Source: Microbacterium oxydans (GTDB taxonomy: Bacteria > Actinomycetota > Actinomycetes > Actinomycetales > Microbacteriaceae). From it: a stretch of 64,000 bases of DNA. The stretch spans positions 1-64,000 of the forward strand of contig NZ_JYIV01000021.1 of the NCBI RefSeq assembly GCF_000956405.1, written 5' to 3'. Made by a program: the position numbers and the translations under genes. The notes under the pieces were generated by a model. That model saw only the letters and a list, made by a program, of their open reading frames with translations. It had not been told where the DNA came from and made no database searches. The first letter of the stretch is position 1; the number at the start of each line of letters is the position of its first letter. Below, one piece after another: positions 1-11,031 of this stretch.

Positions 1-139
1 CGAGCGTGGCCCCGCGGACGAGGTCATCCTGAACCCGCAGCACGAGTACACCAAGACACTCCTCGGCGCAGCACCCGAGCCCGACAACCTCGGCCGCCTC
101 CGCGACGAGGTCCGCACCGAACTCGGCATCGCTCCCTGA
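1..139 (+). CDS. ABC transporter ATP-binding protein, C-terminal end only
   Basis: Partial gene entering from the left; the last 46 codons are read from base 2 and stop at TGA 137-139. The tail has the pattern NPQHEYTKTLLGAAPEP, which is the usual C-terminal extension of Opp/Dpp-type (oligopeptide/dipeptide) ABC ATPases, where the protein contacts the permease and binds solute-family regulators. The same Asn-Pro-x-His-x-Tyr-Thr signature recurs in both halves of the complete double ATPase at 8772-10445. No nucleotide-binding motif lies inside the window, so substrate cannot be assigned. Confidence 0.8.
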   Translation, partial: ERGPADEVILNPQHEYTKTLLGAAPEPDNLGRLRDEVRTELGIAP

Positions 140-165
140 GGACCCCGCCGCGCCGGTCATCCCTT

Positions 166-228
166 TGCTCCCGTCGCACTTTCTGTCGCTCTGACTCCGT
201 CCAAGCGACAGAAAGTGCGACGGGAGCA
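166..228. repeat. Perfect 25-bp inverted repeat (hairpin)
   Basis: Arms 166-190 and 204-228 are exact reverse complements around a 13-base spacer. It lies just after the ABC ATPase stop, so it may end that transcript, but no T-run follows on either strand. The arm length exceeds what a terminator needs. The core is related to the hairpin after gcvP (shared cGCACTTnC). It could be a copy of a dispersed intergenic repeat. Confidence 0.75.
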
Positions 229-256
229 TGGTCTCGGCGTGCACGAGGGCACAGGC

Positions 257-262
257 TAGACT
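257..262 (+). promoter_or_regulatory. Candidate -10 box of the gcv operon
   Basis: TAGACT fits the actinobacterial TANNNT -10 and would start RNA near 269, about 30 bases before the riboswitch. No convincing -35 element is visible. Confidence 0.45.
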
Positions 263-296
263 GAACCCACAACTGAAGACAGGCCGAATGAACCAC

Positions 297-486
297 GCGG
301 GAGAGCCCCGGCGAACGCAGCCGGGCACCGAAGGAGCAAGCCTCCCCGCCAATCTCTCAGGTACGCGTACCGCGCGGTTCCGGCCACTCTGAAAAGCGAT
401 CCGTGTCATGTGCGGATCCGCCGACGGTGAAAGCCCCCGCCTCCGCGCACGGGTGAAGCTCTCAGGCCCATGACAGAGGGGGAGTT
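297..486 (+). promoter_or_regulatory. Tandem glycine riboswitch
   Basis: Two consecutive glycine aptamers precede gcvT. The first (about 297-396) has the hallmark GGGAGAG, CCGAAGGAGCAA and AATCTCTCAGG blocks. The second (about 404-484) has GACGGTGAAAGCC and GAAGCTCTCAGGCC, closed by gtcatg (405-410) pairing with catgac (469-474). Glycine riboswitches classically sit before glycine-cleavage genes and turn them on when glycine is abundant; the genes downstream are exactly these. Boundaries are approximate. Confidence 0.93.
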
Positions 487-537
487 CCGAGGAACGGCGA
501 TGCCGCTGTTCCGCCCGACACAGCCCGGGAGAACTCC
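481..537 (+). promoter_or_regulatory. Riboswitch expression platform with anti-RBS helix
   Basis: ggagttc (481-487) is exactly complementary to gaactcc (531-537), which lies immediately before the gcvT ATG and overlaps its purine-rich ribosome-binding stretch GGGAGA (527-532). A second stem (about 491-513) fits between them. 481-487 adjoins the 3' end of aptamer 2, so aptamer folding could compete with the sequestering helix. This points to translational control; it is inferred from complementarity only. Confidence 0.55.
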
Positions 538-1662
538 ATGTCCGACCCCCGCTACACCCCGCTGCGCGAACGCCACGAGGCGCTCGGTGCGTCGTTCACC
601 GACTTCGGCGGCTGGCAGATGCCGGTGCGCTACACCTCCGACCTCGCCGAGCACCACGCCGTGCGCCAGAACGCGGGCATCTTCGACATCTCGCACATGG
701 CCGAGTTCACGGTGCGCGGCACCGGTGCCGCCGACTTCCTCGACAACGCTCTCGCCGGGCGTCTCTCGGCGCTCGCAGTAGGCAAAGCGAAGTACTCGCT
801 CCTGCTCGCCGAGTCCGGGGGGATCATCGACGACGTGATCGTCTACCGTCTGCAGGACGACGACTACCTCGTCATCTCGAACGCCGGCAACCGCGACGCC
901 GTCTCGGACGCCTTCTCCTCGCGCACCGACGGCTTCGACGTCGAGGTGCGGGACGTCTCGGACGACTACGCGCTCATCGCCGTGCAGGGACCGAACGCCG
1001 AGGCGATCCTCGCGGCGACTGCGGACATCACGGACGTGAGCATCCCGTGGGCCGAGCAGAAGTACTACGCGTGGGCGTCGGCGAGCTACGACGGGGTGCC
1101 CGTTCTCCTCGCACGCACTGGGTACACCGGAGAAGACGGCTTCGAGCTGCTCGTCGCCGCCGATCGTGCAGCGTCGCTCTGGGACGCCCTGCTCGCGGCG
1201 GGCGAGAAGCATGGACTCGTCCCCGCCGGTCTGGCTGCGCGTGACACGCTCCGTCTCGAGGCGGGGATGCCGCTCTACGGGCATGAGTTGAGCCTCGACA
1301 CCCGACCCTCGCAGGCCGGTCTCGGACGTGTCGTCGTGACCGCGAAGGAGCGCTTCGTCGGCAAGCAGGCACTCGCCGCCTTCGCGGAGTCGGCCGAGGC
1401 GTCGGAGGCGTCGGTCCTCGTCGGACTCGTCGCCGACGGCAAGCGCGCAGGCCGCGCCGGGTATGCCGTCGTCGCCGAGGACGGAGCCGTGCTCGGCGAG
1501 ATCACGAGCGGCGCCCTCAGCCCCACTCTCAGCCATCCGATCGCGATGGCCTACGTGCATCCTTCTTCCGCCGAGGAGGGAACCGCAGTATTCCTTGATG
1601 TGCGGGGGACGAAGATCCCCGCGACCGTGACCGCCCTGCCTTTCTACCGGAGGACCAAATGA
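538..1662 (+). CDS. gcvT: Glycine cleavage system T protein (aminomethyltransferase)
   Basis: 374 residues, the usual length. Transfers the methylene group from the aminomethyl-lipoyl arm of GcvH to tetrahydrofolate and releases ammonia. The N-terminus ([20 protein letters not shown]) is the family's substrate-cleft signature, and the [12 protein letters not shown] motif and C-terminal barrel ([20 protein letters not shown]) are intact. The ATG at 538 follows a purine-rich site that the riboswitch can mask. It is the first gene of gcvT-gcvH-gcvP; the stop overlaps the gcvH start by 4 bases (ATGA), suggesting coupled translation. Confidence 0.97.
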   Translation: MSDPRYTPLRERHEALGASFTDFGGWQMPVRYTSDLAEHHAVRQNAGIFDISHMAEFTVRGTGAADFLDNALAGRLSALAVGKAKYSLLLAESGGIIDDVIVYRLQDDDYLVISNAGNRDAVSDAFSSRTDGFDVEVRDVSDDYALIAVQGPNAEAILAATADITDVSIPWAEQKYYAWASASYDGVPVLLARTGYTGEDGFELLVAADRAASLWDALLAAGEKHGLVPAGLAARDTLRLEAGMPLYGHELSLDTRPSQAGLGRVVVTAKERFVGKQALAAFAESAEASEASVLVGLVADGKRAGRAGYAVVAEDGAVLGEITSGALSPTLSHPIAMAYVHPSSAEEGTAVFLDVRGTKIPATVTALPFYRRTK

Positions 1663-2036
1663 CCGATCTCGCCGCACTCCACTACACCGAAGAGCACGAG
1701 TGGATCGCCGCCGACGGCGACACCGTGACCATCGGCATCACTGACTACGCCGCCGAGAAGCTGGGCGACGTCGTCTTCGTCGAGCTCCCCGCCGTCGGCA
1801 CCGAGATCACCGCGGGTGCGGTGGTGGGTGAGATCGAGTCGACGAAGTCCGTCGGCGAGCTCTACGCGCCCGTCTCCGGAACCGTCGTCGAGATCAACGA
1901 TGCGGCCGTGGACGACCCGTCGCTGGTGAACGCCGCGCCGTTCGAGGGCGGCTGGCTGCTCAAGGTCTCCGTCGCCGCCGATGCGCTGGACGGACTGCTC
2001 GACCGCGACGCCTACGTCGCACTCACGGAGGGCTGA
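1659..2036 (+). CDS. gcvH: Glycine cleavage system H protein (lipoyl carrier)
   Basis: 125 residues. Small lipoylated carrier that shuttles the aminomethyl group between GcvP, GcvT and the dihydrolipoamide dehydrogenase. The lipoyl-attachment lysine is Lys63 in [18 protein letters not shown], on the expected beta-hairpin turn. N-terminal HYTEEHEWI is typical. It starts inside the end of gcvT and is followed 7 bases later by gcvP, whose Shine-Dalgarno lies in the gcvH 3' end. No lipoate ligase or L-protein gene is present nearby, so these are supplied elsewhere. Confidence 0.97.
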   Translation: MTDLAALHYTEEHEWIAADGDTVTIGITDYAAEKLGDVVFVELPAVGTEITAGAVVGEIESTKSVGELYAPVSGTVVEINDAAVDDPSLVNAAPFEGGWLLKVSVAADALDGLLDRDAYVALTEG

Positions 2037-2043
2037 TTCGCCA

Positions 2044-4947
<2,904 letters not shown>

Positions 4948-4964
4948 GCCCTGCTCATCTGCGC

Positions 4965-5004
4965 AGACGGTGCCGCACTTCCGGGTGGAAGTGCGGCATC
5001 GTCT
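4965..5004 (+). terminator. Rho-independent-type terminator after gcvP
   Basis: 18-bp stem (4965-4982 with 4987-5004, one G-T pair) around a 4-base loop, followed by cgttgtttcg. It starts 17 bases after the gcvP stop. Confidence 0.85.
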
Positions 5005-5007
5005 CGT

Positions 5008-5037
5008 TGTTTCGCGGTGTTTCGGGGTGTTTCGCCG
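5008..5037 (+). repeat. Three tandem 10-bp repeats
   Basis: tgtttcgcgg, tgtttcgggg and tgtttcgccg follow in register, with a partial fourth unit. They lie between the gcvP terminator and the promoter region of the substrate-binding protein. Could be a repeat-type regulator site or slippage product. Confidence 0.5.
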
Positions 5038-5175
5038 GTGTTACAGATGGTCACCACTCAGTAACAGTTCGTTAGCTGAGAGCGGTGGTTACGGAGACGG
5101 CGGGTTACGCTCAGGTATCCCTGCGTGCTCGACGACGCGCACGCAGAACCCCGAATGTCCACAGGAGGACACAAA

Positions 5176-6810
5176 GTGAAGCGCAACAAGATCGCCCTTG
5201 CGGGCACCGCGTTGTTCGCGATCGGCGCCCTGGCGCTCGCGGGCTGCGCGAGCGGTGGCGGAAACGGATCGAACGGCGACGCCGGCGGAAACGTCGACGC
5301 GGACGCCATCATCACCACCAACGGGTCCGAGCCGGAGAACCCGCTGATCCCGACCAACACCAACGAGGTCGGCGGCGGAAAGATCCTCGACGAGATCTTC
5401 GCTGGGCTCATCTACTACGACGCCGATGGCAAGCCGGTCAACGATGTGGCTGAGGAGATCACCACCGACGACCCCCAGCACCTCACGGTCAAGCTCAAGA
5501 AGGGCGAGACCTTCACCGACGGCGAGGAAGTCACCGCCGACAACTTCATCAAGGCGTGGAACGAGGGCGCGAAGCTCTCCAACGGCCACCTCTCCAGCTA
5601 CTTCTTCGAGGACATCGAGGGCTTCAGCTACGACGAGGACTCCGAGCTGACCGGCCTGCAGCAGGTCGACGACTACACCTTCACCATCGCGCTGAACAAG
5701 CCGGCCTCGGACTTCGCGCTGCGTCTCGGCTACTCCGCGTTCTACCCGCTGCCCGATGTCGCTTTCGAGGACATGGACGCCTTCGGGCAGAACCCGATCG
5801 GCAACGGCCCGTACAAGATCGCCGGCGATGACGCGTGGCAGCACGACGTCCAGATCGAGCTCGTCCGCAACGACGACTACGACGGCGGTCGCAAGGCGGC
5901 CAACGGCGGTCTCACCATCAAGTTCTACGCGACGCAGGAAGCGGCTTACGCCGACCTGCTGTCGAACGAGGTCGACGTCATCGACGCGATCCCGACGAAC
6001 TCCCTGGCGGTCTTCACCGACGAGCTCGGCGACCGCGCCGTGAACCAGCCCTCCGCTGTGTTCCAGTCGTTCACGATCGGCCAGTTCCTGCCGCACTTCA
6101 GCGGCGAAGAGGGCAAGCTGCGTCGTCAGGCGATCTCCATGGCGATCAACCGCGACGAGATCACCAAGACGATCTTCTCGGGCACGCGTACGCCCGCGAA
6201 GGACTTCACGTCGCCGGTCATCGACGGCTGGTCCGACTCGGTCCCCGGCAGCGAGGTCCTCGACTACGACCCCGAGAAGGCGAAGGAGCTGTGGGCCAAG
6301 GCCGACGCCATCGCCCCCTGGGACGGCGAGTTCAAGATCGCGTACAACGCAGACGGCGGACACGACGCCTGGGTCGACGCGGTGAGCAACAGCATCAAGA
6401 ACACGCTCGGCATCGAGGCGTCCGGCGACCCGTACCCGACCTTCCAGGACCTGCGGACCAAGGTCAACGACCGCACCATCACCACCGCTGCACGTTCGGG
6501 ATGGCAGGCCGACTACCCGGGTCTGTACAACTTCCTCGGACCGCTCTACGCGACGGGCGCCGGTTCCAACGACGGCGACTACTCGAACCCCGAGTTCGAT
6601 GACCTGATCAAGGCCGGCATCAGCAACCCCGACGCCGACGCACAGATCGAGGACTTCACCAAGGCGCAGGAGGTTCTGTTCAAGGACCTCCCGGCGGTCC
6701 CGCTGTGGTACTCGAACGTGACCGGCGGCTTCAGCGAGAACGTCAGCAACGTGACGTTCGGCTGGAACTCGGTTCCGCTGTACTACGAGATCACGAAGGC
6801 CGGCGAGTAA
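5176..6810 (+). CDS. ABC importer substrate-binding lipoprotein (family 5, peptide type)
   Basis: 544 residues. Extracytoplasmic receptor of an Opp/Dpp-type importer. GTG 5176 is preferred over an upstream ATG (5125) because AGGAGG (5163-5168) precedes it and the protein then begins with a clean lipoprotein signal: MKRNK, hydrophobic core, lipobox LALAGC with acylated Cys24, then a Gly/Ser/Asn-rich linker. The body shows family-5 features (DDYTFTIALNKPASDFALRL, then GRTP-like and LWYSN-type elements). Genes for two permeases and a fused ATPase follow, so this is a complete import operon. Substrate (peptide, nickel or other) is not determinable here. Confidence 0.93.
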   Translation: MKRNKIALAGTALFAIGALALAGCASGGGNGSNGDAGGNVDADAIITTNGSEPENPLIPTNTNEVGGGKILDEIFAGLIYYDADGKPVNDVAEEITTDDPQHLTVKLKKGETFTDGEEVTADNFIKAWNEGAKLSNGHLSSYFFEDIEGFSYDEDSELTGLQQVDDYTFTIALNKPASDFALRLGYSAFYPLPDVAFEDMDAFGQNPIGNGPYKIAGDDAWQHDVQIELVRNDDYDGGRKAANGGLTIKFYATQEAAYADLLSNEVDVIDAIPTNSLAVFTDELGDRAVNQPSAVFQSFTIGQFLPHFSGEEGKLRRQAISMAINRDEITKTIFSGTRTPAKDFTSPVIDGWSDSVPGSEVLDYDPEKAKELWAKADAIAPWDGEFKIAYNADGGHDAWVDAVSNSIKNTLGIEASGDPYPTFQDLRTKVNDRTITTAARSGWQADYPGLYNFLGPLYATGAGSNDGDYSNPEFDDLIKAGISNPDADAQIEDFTKAQEVLFKDLPAVPLWYSNVTGGFSENVSNVTFGWNSVPLYYEITKAGE

Positions 6811-6827
6811 AGCCCGACGGCACTTCA

Positions 6828-6867
6828 CCTGTGAGGCGGTGACGATTCTTCGTCACCGCCTCACAGG
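6828..6867 (+). terminator. Intercistronic perfect hairpin after the binding-protein gene
   Basis: Perfect 18-bp stem (6828-6845 with 6850-6867) with loop TTCT; no uridine tract follows. Placed between binding-protein and permease genes, it probably stabilises the upstream message or partly terminates, giving excess receptor over permease. Confidence 0.75.
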
Positions 6868-6914
6868 CTTGTGTTCGCCTCGCTTCTCTCACCCCTCTAA
6901 GAAGGGACAAGCGG

Positions 6915-7841
6915 ATGCTCGGTTACATTCTGAGACGTCTTCTGCAGGTGATCCCGGTCTTCTTCGGAGCCACCCTGCTCATCTACTTCCTCGTGTTCGC
7001 CATGCCTGGCGATCCGATCCTCGCTCTGTTCGGGGACAAGACCCCGAACCCGGCTGTCATCGAACAGCTCCGCGAGCAGTACCACCTGAACGACCCGTTC
7101 ATCGTGCAGTACTGGTACTACATCACCGGCGTCTTCCAGGGTGACCTCGGAACGACCTACTCGGGTCGTCCGGTCTCGGCGGTCCTGGCAGCCACCCTCC
7201 CCGTCACCGGGCGCCTCGCTGTCATGGCGATCGGGATCGAGTTCACGCTCGCGATCATCATCGGAACGATCTCGGCGCTGCGCAAGGGCAAGCTGTTCGA
7301 CAACGTGTCGCTCGTCGTCGCCCTCGTGGCGATCGCGATCCCGATCTTCGTGGTCGCGTTCCTCGCACAGTACTTCCTCGCGATCCAGCTCGGATGGTTC
7401 AAACCCACCGTGGGTGCGGATAACGACTGGGGCGGGCTGTGGCTTCCGGCGATCGTGCTCGGATTCAGCCTCTATGCCGTGAGCATGCGTCTGATGCGCA
7501 GCTCCGTCATCGAGACCCTGAACCAGGACTGGGTGCGCACCGCCTACAGCAAGGGACTGTCCAGGGGTCGCGTGCTTCCCGTGCACGTGCTGCGCAACTC
7601 GCTGATCCCCGTCATCACCAACTCCGCCACGAACTTCGGCGTGCTGCTCGTCGGTGCGACCGTCACCGAGGGAATCTTCAACGTTCCTGGTGTGGGTAAC
7701 ACGCTGTTCCAGGCGATCCAGCGCGGCGAAGGCCCGACGGTGGTCTCGTTCGTGACGGTGTTCGTCATCCTTTACGTGCTGGTGAACCTTCTCATCGACC
7801 TGCTCTACGGTCTGCTCGACCCGAGGATCCGCTATGCCTGA
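6915..7841 (+). CDS. ABC importer permease, OppB/DppB type
   Basis: 308 residues with six predicted membrane segments. N-terminus MLGYILRRLLQVIPVFFGAT is the classic first helix of OppB/DppB permeases, and the EAA loop that docks the ATPase appears around TLNQDWVRTAYSKGLSRGRV. A purine-rich site (aagaaggga, about 6898-6906) precedes the ATG. The 3' end overlaps the next permease gene by 8 bases, so the pair is probably translated together as a heterodimer. Confidence 0.94.
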   Translation: MLGYILRRLLQVIPVFFGATLLIYFLVFAMPGDPILALFGDKTPNPAVIEQLREQYHLNDPFIVQYWYYITGVFQGDLGTTYSGRPVSAVLAATLPVTGRLAVMAIGIEFTLAIIIGTISALRKGKLFDNVSLVVALVAIAIPIFVVAFLAQYFLAIQLGWFKPTVGADNDWGGLWLPAIVLGFSLYAVSMRLMRSSVIETLNQDWVRTAYSKGLSRGRVLPVHVLRNSLIPVITNSATNFGVLLVGATVTEGIFNVPGVGNTLFQAIQRGEGPTVVSFVTVFVILYVLVNLLIDLLYGLLDPRIRYA

Positions 7842-8775
7842 CACCACTCCGCAGCACTACGTCGCCCCGGTCGAGACCGAGTCGATCTCTGTCGACGCCG
7901 TCCGCATCTCGGACAAGCCCAGCAACCTGTGGAGGGATGCCTGGGCCGACCTGCGCCGTCGTCCTCTGTTCTGGTTCTCGATCGCGCTCGCGCTGTTCTT
8001 CCTCGTGATGGCGTTGTGGCCGACGCTGTTCACCACGACGCCGCCGAACGACGACTGCCAGCTGTCGAACAGCAACGGCGGCCCGACCGAGGGACACCCC
8101 CTCGGCTTCACGTTCCAGGGATGCGACATCTACGCCCGCATCGTGTGGGGATCGCAGACGTCGCTGGCCGTGGGCCTGATCGCCACGGTGATCTCGTCCG
8201 TGCTCGGCCTGATCATGGGAGCCCTCGCCGGTTTCTACGGCGGCTGGCTCGACGGGCTGCTGTCGCGCATCGGTGACATCTTCTTCGCCATCCCGTACAT
8301 CCTCGCGGCCGTCGTCGTGATGACGGTGTTCCGCGACGCCCGTTCGGTGTGGACCCTGGCTTTCGCGATCGGCGCCTTCGCCTGGGCCTCCACCGCGCGA
8401 GTCGTGCGAGCGGAGGTGCTCCGAGTGCGACAGGCCGACTTCGTGATGGCGTCCCAGGCTCTCGGGCAGTCGAAGTTCCGGATCCTCGTGAATCACGTCG
8501 TCCCGAACGCGATCGCTCCGCTTCTCGTCGTCTCGACCCTCGGGCTCGCTGCGGCCATCGTCGCCGAAGCCACGCTCTCGTTCCTCGGAGTGGGTCTCGG
8601 CAGCAATGTGATGTCGTGGGGTAACGACATCGCGAAAGCCCAGGCCTCGCTTCGCGTCGCTCCGATGGCTCTCATCTATCCGTCGATCGCCCTCACCCTG
8701 GCGGTGCTGGCGTTCGTGACCCTGGGCGAGCTCATCCGAGACGCCCTCGACCCGAAGGCGAGGGCACGCCGATGA
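7834..8775 (+). CDS. ABC importer permease, OppC/DppC type
   Basis: 313 residues. Starts with a long cytoplasmic N-terminal stretch, then the OppC-type first helix (RRRPLFWFSIALALFFLVMA), a periplasmic loop with Cys residues, and five further helices. The EAA coupling loop is around ADFVMASQALGQSKFRIL. Overlaps the upstream permease by 8 bases and the downstream ATPase by 4 (ATGA), typical of a tightly coupled transporter operon. Confidence 0.94.
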   Translation: MPDTTPQHYVAPVETESISVDAVRISDKPSNLWRDAWADLRRRPLFWFSIALALFFLVMALWPTLFTTTPPNDDCQLSNSNGGPTEGHPLGFTFQGCDIYARIVWGSQTSLAVGLIATVISSVLGLIMGALAGFYGGWLDGLLSRIGDIFFAIPYILAAVVVMTVFRDARSVWTLAFAIGAFAWASTARVVRAEVLRVRQADFVMASQALGQSKFRILVNHVVPNAIAPLLVVSTLGLAAAIVAEATLSFLGVGLGSNVMSWGNDIAKAQASLRVAPMALIYPSIALTLAVLAFVTLGELIRDALDPKARARR

Positions 8776-10445
8776 GCGAGCGCATCACCGAACAGGTCCC
8801 TCTGCTGAGCGTCCGCGACCTGAAGGTCGCCTTCCGCACCCAGGAGGGGCTGCGCGAAGTGCTCCACGGAGTCAGCTTCGACATCATGCCGGGAGAGACC
8901 GTCGCCATCGTCGGCGAGTCCGGGTCGGGCAAGTCCACGACGGCGACCGCCATCGTGAACCTGCTTCCCGGAACCGGACAGGTCACCGGCGGGTCCATCA
9001 CGCTCGAGGGGCGAGAGCTCACGACGCTGAACCGTCGCCAGATCGAAGCCGTCCGCGGCCGGGACATCGGCTTCGTGCCGCAGGACCCGATGTCGAACCT
9101 CAACCCGGTCTGGAGCATCGGCTTCCAGGTCAAGGAAGCGATCCGAGCGAACGGCATCGCGGGAGATCGTGGGAGCGCCAAGGCGCGCACGGTCGAGGTC
9201 CTGCAGCAGGCGGGGCTGGCTGACGCCGAGAAGCGACTGCATCAGTTCCCGCACCAGTTCTCGGGCGGAATGCGACAGCGCGCGCTGATCGGGATCGGTC
9301 TCGCCGCCGACCCGAAGCTGCTGATCGCCGACGAGCCGACCTCCGCGCTGGACGTGACGGTGCAGCGCGTGATCCTCGATCACATGGCTTCGCTCACGCG
9401 GGACAAGGGCACCTCGATGCTTCTGATCACGCACGATCTGGGCCTCGCAGCCGAGCGTGCGAACAAGATCATCGTGATGAACAACGGCAACATCGTCGAG
9501 GCAGGTCCGAGCCGGCAGATCCTCGAGGACCCTCAGCACCCGTACACGAAGCGTCTGGTCGCCGCGGCGCCCAGCGTCGCCTCGCAGCGCATCCAAGCGG
9601 TGGTGGAGGACCGGGGCATCGAGACGACCGAAGACCTCGCTGCCATCCCTCCGACGGTGCGGGTCGCCGGCCTCACGAAGGACTACAAGATCCGTCAGGG
9701 GAACTTCCGCAGCGAAGCCTTCCGTGCGGTCGACAACGTGTCCTTCGAGATCCCGCGCGGCAAGACCCTCGCTCTCGTCGGAGAGTCGGGATCGGGCAAG
9801 TCCACGGTCGCCAAGATGGTCCTGAAGCTCGAGGAGCCGACCAGTGGCACCATCGAGATCGACGGTGTGGACGTGTCGAAGCTGTCGAACGCGCAGGCGT
9901 TCGGCCTGCGTCGTCGCATGCAGCCGGTCTTCCAGGACCCGTACGGTTCGCTCGACCCGCTGCGCAACATCGGCAACACCATCGCTGAGCCGATGCAGAT
10001 CCACGGCGTCGGCGATCGCTCGTCGCAGCGCGAACGCGTCGAGGAGCTGCTCGATCAGGTCTCGCTGCCGCGCGTGCTCGCCACCCGATACCCGAACGAG
10101 CTGTCCGGTGGACAGCGTCAGCGCGTCGCGATCGCTCGAGCGCTGGCTCTCAAGCCCGACATCATCGTGCTCGACGAGGCGGTGTCGGCGCTTGACGTGC
10201 TGGTGCAGGATCAGGTCCTGCAGCTGCTCGCCGAGTTGCAGTCCGAGCTCGGCCTGACGTATCTGTTCATCACGCACGACCTCGCCGTCGTCCGCGTGTC
10301 GAGCGACCTGGTGTGCGTGATGGAGAAGGGGAAGATCGTCGAACAGGGCACTGTCGACGAGATCTTCGCCAACCCGCAGCAGGAGTACACCGACCGTCTG
10401 CTCAAGGCGATCCCCGGGGCATCGATCCCTCTCGGCGGTCGCTGA
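8772..10445 (+). CDS. Fused double ATP-binding subunit of the peptide-type ABC importer
   Basis: 557 residues: two complete ABC ATPase domains in one chain (Dpp D and F equivalents). First half: Walker A GESGSGKS at 48-55, signature FSGGMRQR, Walker B LLIADEP. Second half (about from residue 300): Walker A GESGSGKS, signature LSGGQRQR, Walker B IIVLDEA. Each half ends with the oligopeptide-ATPase extension (DPQHPYTKRL; NPQQEYTDRL). The second Walker B reads DEAVSALD instead of DEPTSALD, common in the F-type partner. A PH-domain membrane gene follows after 2 bases. Confidence 0.95.
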   Translation: MSERITEQVPLLSVRDLKVAFRTQEGLREVLHGVSFDIMPGETVAIVGESGSGKSTTATAIVNLLPGTGQVTGGSITLEGRELTTLNRRQIEAVRGRDIGFVPQDPMSNLNPVWSIGFQVKEAIRANGIAGDRGSAKARTVEVLQQAGLADAEKRLHQFPHQFSGGMRQRALIGIGLAADPKLLIADEPTSALDVTVQRVILDHMASLTRDKGTSMLLITHDLGLAAERANKIIVMNNGNIVEAGPSRQILEDPQHPYTKRLVAAAPSVASQRIQAVVEDRGIETTEDLAAIPPTVRVAGLTKDYKIRQGNFRSEAFRAVDNVSFEIPRGKTLALVGESGSGKSTVAKMVLKLEEPTSGTIEIDGVDVSKLSNAQAFGLRRRMQPVFQDPYGSLDPLRNIGNTIAEPMQIHGVGDRSSQRERVEELLDQVSLPRVLATRYPNELSGGQRQRVAIARALALKPDIIVLDEAVSALDVLVQDQVLQLLAELQSELGLTYLFITHDLAVVRVSSDLVCVMEKGKIVEQGTVDEIFANPQQEYTDRLLKAIPGASIPLGGR

Positions 10446-10447
10446 CG

Positions 10448-11014
10448 GTGACCGAGCCACAGCACCCCGAGGGCGCGCGCACCTATCGCGCGTCCTCGGG
10501 ACCGGTCATCCTGATCCTGAGCGCGCTCCTGGCGCTGTTCCTCCTGGGTGATGCCGTCCTGCGGGGCAGCTGGGCGCAGATGCTGCTCCTGGCTCCGTGG
10601 GTGCTGCTCGCGCTGTGGGTCGTGTACGAGCTCAGCTACGTCTCCTCGGTGCGCGTGGATGCCGAAGGCGTCGTCGTGCAGAACCTGCTCCGTCGTACCA
10701 GCTTCGGGTGGGGGAACGTGCGCGACATCGACCTTCGCTGGCAGCTGCTGTTCTCGCTCGATGACGGGCGTGAGCTCTCCTGCTACGGCGGTCCTGCACG
10801 TGCGCGTCCGCCGCGACCGGGACGAGGCGACGACGCCGAGCCGAAGGCCCCTGCCGGGTTCCGCGCTCTCGCGGACATCCGTGACCTGTGGGCGGCGGCG
10901 TCACCGGCGAACTCGTCTGTACGTCGGACCTGGGACGTTCCCGCCCTGATCGCGCTTGCGGTGATCGTGTTCTGGGCGCTGGGAGCGATCGCCATCGTCG
11001 GAACCGCGGCGTAG
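10448..11014 (+). CDS. Small membrane protein with PH-like domain
   Basis: 188 residues from GTG 10448; the longer open frame upstream lies inside the ATPase gene. Two membrane helices near the N-terminus, then a bacterial PH-like (bPH2/DUF) beta segment reading SVRVDAEGVVVQNLLRRTSFGWGN-type, a disordered Pro/Arg stretch and a final C-terminal helix. Function unknown; such proteins are common singletons in Microbacteriaceae. Co-directional with and only 2 bases from the transporter operon, but nothing links it functionally. Confidence 0.8.
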   Translation: MTEPQHPEGARTYRASSGPVILILSALLALFLLGDAVLRGSWAQMLLLAPWVLLALWVVYELSYVSSVRVDAEGVVVQNLLRRTSFGWGNVRDIDLRWQLLFSLDDGRELSCYGGPARARPPRPGRGDDAEPKAPAGFRALADIRDLWAAASPANSSVRRTWDVPALIALAVIVFWALGAIAIVGTAA

Positions 11015-11031
11015 TGACCTGAGGCCAGGGC

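Noticed and set aside
1981..2043. Upstream extension of gcvP, including ATG 1981
   Set aside because: Lies in the gcvH coding region; the family N-terminus and a Shine-Dalgarno support GTG 2044.
5125..5175. ATG 5125 as start of the substrate-binding lipoprotein
   Set aside because: Would put 17 polar residues before the lipoprotein signal; GTG 5176 has AGGAGG and gives a canonical signal.
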